From Podospora pseudocomata (taxonomy: Eukaryota; Ascomycota; Sordariomycetes; Sordariales; Podosporaceae): a stretch of DNA of 64,000 nucleotides. Within the stretch, counting starts at the first letter, position 1, and each line of letters opens with the position of its first letter. Where the stretch lies: positions 3,348,001 to 3,412,000 of the forward strand of contig NC_085890.1 in assembly GCF_035222375.1 (NCBI RefSeq). Direction: 5' to 3'. This document shows positions 58,417 to 64,000 of the stretch, in pieces. The notes beneath the pieces are model-generated. The model had not been told where the DNA came from, did not search any database, and saw only the letters and a program-made list of their open reading frames with translations. Both the position numbers and the translations under genes were made by a program.

Positions 58417-59688
58417 CTATAGAGCATTGGCAATATAAGGGGTGATCATTGGAAGAAGAGCACTGCAAAAACGTGTTAGCTAGCATCACTCGGAGCAATC
58501 ATATCAACCCAAAACTCACCCAATAGCACCCACGGCAACTGTGGCTGTGACACCGAAGAAGGCCCTTCTGCGGATCTTCTGCTTTCTAATTTCCGCCTCG
58601 GTCTTGACCTTCTTCGCTTGACGAGACTCTGGAGCGTCTTCGTCCTGGTCATCTTCATCCTCAGCGATGTCGTCGGCCTTGCGCTTCGACTTGGTAGGCT
58701 CGACAGCAGCCTCGTTATCAACCGCTTTGGTGGCAGCCTCCACCATAGCCCGGGCCTCAGCGACCATCTTGGCAGCCTCCTCCGAAGAGGGAAGCTTGCC
58801 ACCGAAAATGGGAACCTCGACGTCAACCTTGGTGTGCTTGACCTCTTCGCCATCGGCATCCACCTTGACATCCTGATCAACATGAACCTTGATCTTGGGC
58901 TCCTCGGTCGTATTCAGGACAGCGCCGGAGTCTTGCTCGACAGCCTCAACCTTCACCTCGCCCTCCTTGACCTCCTCAACCTTGGCCACGGTTGTAACTG
59001 GGGCAGAAACACTGGTGGTCTGGAATATCTCGTCATCGCCGCCACCACCGTTCACAAGAGTTGCCTGGGAGTCGGCAGGCTGGGATTCAACTACACTAGG
59101 GACAGGGGGCTTCGATCCAGCCCTTCTTCTCCTGGGGGTCGCAATAGGGCGCCTGGTGGAGGGTGGCGCCGTCTTCGCCGGGCTGGCCGAGCGACTGCTG
59201 CGACGCAAGCGGGAGGGAGTCGGGGGTGGGAGAGGATATTGGGTGAGTCCATGGAAGGCGGGCGGGGCTTTTGGCCCCTCAGACGACGGGTTGACGGCAA
59301 TTTCCGACGGATCAAGGAGTGCGCGAATCCACGGGAGAATCTTGTACTCAACGGCAAGATCAAGAGCCTGCTGGGGCGGGATCCACACATTGCCGGCAGT
59401 CTCGTTGGCACTCGTAGTCGGCTGCGATTTGATGTATCTGCGCTCTGCCTCCTCCTCTTCTAGGTTCGCATACGGGAAGCTCGCCTTGAACATCCCGGTG
59501 GCAGACACAAAGCCATCGCGACTGCGGCGCATGAGAAAGTAGCTGCTCGGCGATGACTTGTTGAGCCCCCAGATTGGCGATACGATCCCCTTGGGAAGTG
59601 GGGCGCGCAGATGCGCGTAGTCGAACGTGTCATCGAGAAGGGGATCGTTGGCGTCGTTATGGGTGAACGCAGCCACCTTTGGGGACAA
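58417..59688 (-). CDS. BQT4: Bqt4-like KilA-N protein with tail anchor
   Basis: Two exons on the minus strand (59688-58520, 58462-58417) give 404 aa. An APSES/KilA-N-like domain lies at about residues 45-150 (YFLMRRSRDGFVSATGMFKASFP, then WIPPQQALDLAVEY). A basic, Ser/Pro-rich segment with RRPIATPRRRRAG follows, then a long acidic/Val-Lys-rich region and a bipartite-like nuclear signal (KSKRKADDIAEDEDD, KKVKTEAEIRKQKIRRR). The tiny second exon completes a C-terminal membrane segment (FFGVTATVAVGAIG then ALLPMITPYIANAL). This layout matches fission-yeast Bqt4, an inner nuclear membrane protein that anchors telomeres and the bouquet. In filamentous fungi such proteins are often labelled simply APSES factors. 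Function is inferred from architecture. Confidence 0.8.
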
Positions 59689-62064
59689 TCTTGTCCGGCC
59701 TAGCCGGCGACGGGAAACCAGTTCGTTATCTAGTGATCCGAGGTGAGTTTCTGTTCACTGCGATTGTGCAGTAGGGAAAAGCGGGTCATACGCGGTGGGA
59801 CATCATCAATCATGAACTGATTGTAGCGCTGAGGCAGGTGACGGTGTGTGGCCATTTTGTCTGCTGCGAGTGTGCGTCTTGGGGAGCTTGAGCCCTTCAG
59901 AAATGGTTCCGTTTTGTGTATGTTCGTGATTCGCAACGAGATGTATTGGGATGAAAGTTTGATGTGGGATCGAAGTGCGCAACAAGCGAAATCTTTTGCG
60001 CGCAGCCGCAGGGGCCTTCGTGGGAAATCAGTCGTCCACAAGGCAACGAGCTTTGTTGGGATCAATCCAGAGCCTAGGTAGCTACAGGGCCCGGGATATC
60101 TGGGTAATAAACAGCAGAAAAAAGATGCGGTCCAATGCTTCGGCGCAGCATACAAAGATGGTGCGACAGGATAGGATTGACAGGTTGACAAAGTGCTCGG
60201 TGCAGTTGACGATTTCCCCAGGCGCAATCTGTTAAACCTCTCTCTTTGGGCAAGCGACAGATTGGGAGAAAAGTGGCCGGGGCCCCGGGATCTCCTTAAG
60301 CTCAACACCCCCAACAACGCGACTGGACCCATGGGGAAGGGTTTAGCGTGTTGATGGCACGGACCACCTACCACTTTGGAAGTCATCGAGGTCACGGGAA
60401 GGGCCAGAATGGGCCGTTGATCGGAGGTTTTGATTGGCTCTGGATTGCAGCCAGCGTGAGGGGAACCGACATGGGGGCGTCCACACACACGCGCCGTGGT
60501 TCCGTGGGGAGCCCGAACTGTCAACGAATTGCAACCTTCCAAGTTGCGAAGAAGGCATCGTTTTCAGGCCAGAAACGACATCTCCCTCAAGCTCCCACGC
60601 TGTTTCTTCCGGAAGTGGGACATGATGGTTGTACACGCCATCAACTCCCCTCTCCCCGTTACTGACAACCCCTCATGAGGCTGCCGTCCCCTTGCGGCTG
60701 ATCCTCGCGGCAGGCGCTCGCCAACACCTACCTACATGCGTTGTATGCAGTCTCCCTTGCTCCATAAAATCTGGGGAAGTTTTCACGTTGTCTTTGAATC
60801 CGGTCTTGCGGGTGACCCTTGAGCCCTTCAACGACGTTGCCGAATCTGTTCCATGCTGCACGGACCTTCGAGCCCCTATTTGGACCCGGAGAAAATGGAA
60901 GTCGTCGGTGCTGTCAAGTTCGCGACCGGATAATCGTTTCTTCCGTGCTCTTGTACAATCAAAAAGCCAGATCCCCAAACGTCTTTGCGATGGACGCAGA
61001 AGAACAAAAGGAGCGGTGTGCAGCTTGGGATGCAGCTTGGGTGGCAGTCTTGGCTGGGCTCTCCTCGGAACCTTCAATGTCCCGTATTTATTGACTGTTG
61101 ATGGAAGGCTTGTTAATTCTGAGTGCTGGGTGAGAAAAGTGAAGATGGACAACAAAGAGCTTCGTGGACAAGAGTCATGGCTTAGTTATGATATCTTTAA
61201 ACTGTTGAATACCTAGAGCTGTACCGAGCTCGAAAGCTGGATGGCCGCTCCCGTCCTGGCACCTTGGCATGTCGACGTCGACAAGGGGTGACGGCAGCAG
61301 CCGACGTATTAAGTGGAACTAACAGCATCTCCGCCAAACGGCTTCCCAGAGTGTTAGTGTCGGTTGTATCTGTAACACGGCCGCCCGCGTCGTTTCCGGT
61401 CAGATAGATCGACCGTTGGGGACGACCGTCGAAGATATGGATGTTCTTCTCGGGTCCTTCAGCTAAATAATAAGCGTGTGGTCGGGATAACATATATAGT
61501 AGCAAGTGGCCTCACCTCTGGGCGGCGCTGCTCGGCCTGACCCCTCAGTCTCGATGTCAAAGCCCTCAGTTGGGCCAATTGGGCATGCTGGTGCTGGCCA
61601 ACCACGTCGGTAGAACAGAGCCCCCATCAAAACAGTTGGGGCCTCTGATGAGGTCCGGCCCCTCGTCAGGCTATTTGTTCCAGAAGTTGCGACGGTTCCA
61701 ATGCTGCAGAGCTGCATGATTCAGGGCCAGATGCTTGCGGTCTCAAAGACCCCACCAAGGGGCGGCTTGGTCTCACTGGCCAGCCAAAGAAAGGATTGCC
61801 TGAGGAACCCCTCCATCAACCACCCCTCATCCACCTTGCTCCATCAGGCCCAGCCCAAATAAATAAGCTCCCATCATCATCCTCAGCCCCCTTCCCCGGT
61901 GTTCTGGTTCCCTTACAAGTAGTTTTACCTACCTTAACTCAACGACACCCGCCCCTAATTACTAGACTGAACGACGCCGTCTGCGCCTGCCACCACGAGT
62001 CAAAGTCGAACCGACGTGCCCAATCCCCACATCACAACGCTCACCGTAACTTTACTTTATCATC
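59689..62064. other. Long intergenic region between Bqt4-like and RhoGDI genes
   Basis: About 2.4 kb with no recognised domain-bearing frame. A 41-codon minus-strand frame from ATG 59855 to 59730 ends just upstream of the Bqt4-like start and could be an upstream ORF in its leader, but this is weak. The pyrimidine-rich stretch before 62065 is the likely RhoGDI leader. Confidence 0.5.
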
Positions 62065-63614
62065 ATGTCTGGCCACGAAGAGGATCTCCTGCCCGAGAAC
62101 AACTCGGGCTACAAGCTCTCCCAGCCTAAGCAGAGCTTGGCTGAGTACCAAAAGATGGGTAAGTAAACGACTGCCCAGTGGGTTTTGCATCAGGAGTGAT
62201 ATATATAAAAGGACGCGAGTGAGAGCTTGGGCGAGGGGGTTGCGGCGGGTTGGGGTATTTCAGCAAGTGCTGGATGAGCATTGCACCTCGGTGGAAGGCT
62301 TGTTATCGTGATAATGGAATAGAGACGGAAATGGGGCGGGAGCAAGATATAAGTGCTTTTGCTAGGGTTAAACTTGGAGCATCCCGGGAGTCGAGCTCAA
62401 TGCCCCGTCAAGCTGCCGGGAACGCTGCCGGAGCAGGTGCTGTTCACTCGTCGAGAGCCCCGGTTGTTCCGTCGAAAACCGTTATTCACTGCTGGCTGGC
62501 TATTGTTCTCTGCAACGACTCGTCTGGCTGGCCCTGCCTGAGGCTTTCGACACTCGGAAGCTGTCTTACCCTTCTCAACACCACCAACTGCATTCTTCCC
62601 TACCTCCCGCGGCCTCACCACACCATCCACTTCAGCATTTTCTCTCTTTCTCTCTCAAAACCCACAACACCTATTTTTCTCCCGCCCCCGAGTCCAACTG
62701 AGATCAACATGTCTTCTGGAAATAAAGTCACGTTCCAGGAGAACTCGGAGGAGAAGACAGATGCCAATGGCCGTGGTCGCGCTTTGAGTGGTGCCAAAGC
62801 CCCGGACCCGGGCTTGATTCGAACACCCTCCCGCCGTCTTCCGTCTCCATACCCCCATCACGATGCTCTGGATGAGCAGACGAGTCCCATCGGCAGCGCC
62901 TTGAAGCGTGCCAAAAACACTGCCTCTGCTGTCTTCTGTCTGGCCAACGCTAACCAAACCCACTCAGACGAGGGCGATGAGTCTCTCCAGCGCTACAAGG
63001 CTTCTCTTGGTCTGACTGGCGGGAATAACCTCTCCGACCCCAACGACCCTCGTGTCTGCATCATTCAGTCTCTTACCATGGAGTCTCCTGGTCGTCCCCC
63101 GGTTGTCATCGACCTCTCGGCCCCCGGCAGTGTTGACAGCCTCAAGAAGACACCATTCAAGATCAAGGAGGGCGTCACCTTCACCATGAGCGCCCAGTTC
63201 AAGGTTCAGCATGAGATCCTCAGCGGTCTCCATTACGTTCAGGTTATCAAGCGCAAGGGTATTACGATCCCTGGTGTTGGCAAGTCTGACGAAATGATTG
63301 TAAGTTTCTTCTTGATGTATGCCACCACGCAATTGCAGTTTTGCTAACAAAGCAACAACAGGGCTCTTATGCTCCCAACACCGACAAGCAGCCCTTCTAC
63401 ACAAAGAAGTGTGCGTACAATTTGTTTTCTTTTTTTTTTTTGTGAAAGGGGTGAAGCACGATACTGACCAACCAGCTCAACAGTCCAAGAAGAGACGGCC
63501 CCAAGCGGCATGCTCGTCAGAGGCACATACCATGTTGCCTCTAGTTTTGTTGACGACGACAAGAAGACCCATCTCAAGTTCGATTGGGCCTTTGAGATTG
63601 CTAAGGACTGGTAA
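62065..63614 (+). CDS. RDI1: Rho GDP-dissociation inhibitor
   Basis: Four exons (62065-62158, 62968-63299, 63362-63410, 63484-63614) give 201 aa, the standard RhoGDI length. The N-terminal arm contains the Rho switch-binding segment (YKLSQPKQSLAEYQKMDEGDESLQRYKASLG). The immunoglobulin-like domain shows DPRVCIIQSLTMES, FKIKEGVTFTMSAQFKVQHEILSGLHYVQVIKRKG (prenyl pocket) and the closing FDWAFEIAKDW. It extracts prenylated Rho GTPases (Rho1, Cdc42) from membranes and keeps them GDP-bound in the cytosol, controlling polarity and indirectly PKC1 signalling. Intron 1 is unusually long (809 nt) for this window. It ends with a GCTAACC branch point and a clear acceptor. It also contains a second candidate start (see next entry). 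Confidence 0.95.
62709..63614 (+). CDS. RDI1: Probable alternative RhoGDI isoform from an intron-1 start
   Basis: An ATG at 62709 (context ATCAACATGTC) opens a frame that reads without a stop straight into exon 2 of the RhoGDI gene and would give about 256 aa after the same downstream splices. It is preceded by a pyrimidine-rich stretch (62560-62700) typical of fungal promoters and leaders. The extra ~86 residues are Ser/Pro/Lys-rich (NKVTFQENSEEKTDANGRGR, PGLIRTPSRRLPSPYPHH, SPIGSALKRAKNTASA), look coding by codon choice and could be a disordered regulatory arm. Evidence is sequence-only; it could be a fortuitous open intron. Confidence 0.5.
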
Positions 63615-64000
63615 ACATCGCGTCACCGACAACATTACTTCTCACGACCACTGGATTGAGCTGTTGAAAGCGAGGAAAAGAAACGAACGACTTGGAGCTT
63701 CAGCGACCCCAATCACCACCTTGCGACTCGGATCCTCAGGCGCGATTCACTTTTTTTTCTTGCTAGAGGCAGGCACGAGGGCTTAGATTTGGAACCAAAA
63801 AGGGAAATGTCGAAGGAAGAATAGTGCGGGGCAGCAAGTCGTGCAATCTGGGTTGTTCTTGCTTTTGATGGAAGATGGAAGGGTAGGAACGATTTGGGGA
63901 TTGCGAATTGTATAGCGTGGACAATACCTTCTCTCACACACTTGCTTCTGGGGCTCTGCGAGCAGAGTCCCTTCTCAAATACACATCAAATGCCGAGTCT
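63615..64000. other. 3' flank of RhoGDI
   Basis: No gene was recognised in the remaining bases. Confidence 0.5.

Noticed and set aside
59730-60542. Minus-strand 270-codon open frame upstream of the Bqt4-like gene
   Set aside because: No family resemblance and no in-frame landmarks. Only the last ~41 codons from ATG 59855 might be an upstream ORF.
62250-62708. Further upstream extension of the intron-1 RhoGDI frame
   Set aside because: The sequence before ATG 62709 is pyrimidine-rich, leader-like and contains many Cys/Ser/Leu runs. It does not look coding.

Overview
This 64 kb window is nuclear DNA of a filamentous ascomycete, most likely a Sordariomycete and probably Sordariales. Genes carry many short introns (about 45-80 nt) with GTAAGT/GTATGT-type donors, CTAAC/CTGAC-like branch points and CAG/TAG/AAG acceptors. 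Marker proteins (cell-wall PKC, She9/Mdm33, Bqt4-like KilA-N protein, RTA1 family, HET domain, LaeA-like methyltransferase, NB-ARC/TPR NLR) are typical of Pezizomycotina. Exon joins below were worked out by hand from splice signals and reading frame. I found no rRNA, convincing tRNA, CRISPR or retroelement.

Layout. 1.6-5.6 kb: PKC1 (+). 6.4-7.9: She9/Mdm33-like mitochondrial protein (-). 8.4-9.3: short-chain reductase of the naphthol-reductase type (+). 10.0-12.4: decayed kinase-like gene (+). 13.0-14.8: HET-domain protein (+). 15.4-18.4: peroxisomal D-amino-acid oxidase, then ALG3 (both +). 18.5-18.9: EIF1AD-like S1 protein (-), divergent from a HAD phosphatase (19.7-20.6, +). 20.7-22.3: MFS transporter (-). 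23.5-23.8: small unknown protein (-). 24.3-26.7: broken L-amino-acid oxidase (-), interrupted by a 335-bp insert with 8-bp flanking repeats. 26.75-28.47: internally deleted pogo/Fot1 DNA transposon. 28.75-32.63: an intact-looking NLR with SesB-like hydrolase, NB-ARC and TPR domains (+). An inverted copy of the oxidase 5' part lies at 33.2-33.3. 33.4-35.9: multi-pass membrane protein (-). 36.4-36.6: HET-domain scrap (-). 37.0-40.7: cytochrome P450 (-) divergent from a LaeA-like methyltransferase (+). 40.8-41.7: an LpxA-type acyltransferase (-), a bacterial lipid A family. 42.3-43.8: unknown protein (+). 43.8-45.1: membrane protein (-). 45.6-47.4: DHA2-type MFS exporter (-). 49.2-50.6: Cry-like delta-endotoxin N-domain plus jacalin lectin (+). 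50.9-52.3: decayed APH-like gene (+). 52.4-53.6: secreted, probably GPI-anchored protein (-). 54.0-55.3: RTA1-like protein (-). 56.0-57.3: 3-hydroxyisobutyrate dehydrogenase (-). 58.4-59.7: Bqt4-like KilA-N protein (-). 62.1-63.6: RhoGDI (+).

How the genes relate. Conserved housekeeping genes at both ends (PKC1 and RhoGDI both belong to Rho/cell-wall signalling) flank a more accessory interior. The interior holds self/non-self or defence genes (HET, kinase-like remnant, NLR, Cry-like protein), a possible small secondary-metabolism pair (P450 and methyltransferase) and likely bacterial acquisitions (LpxA-type, Cry-like). The strongest leads are the LpxA homologue, the Cry-jacalin protein, the NLR with near-identical 126-bp repeats inside a rearranged transposon island, and a probable second promoter inside intron 1 of the RhoGDI gene.
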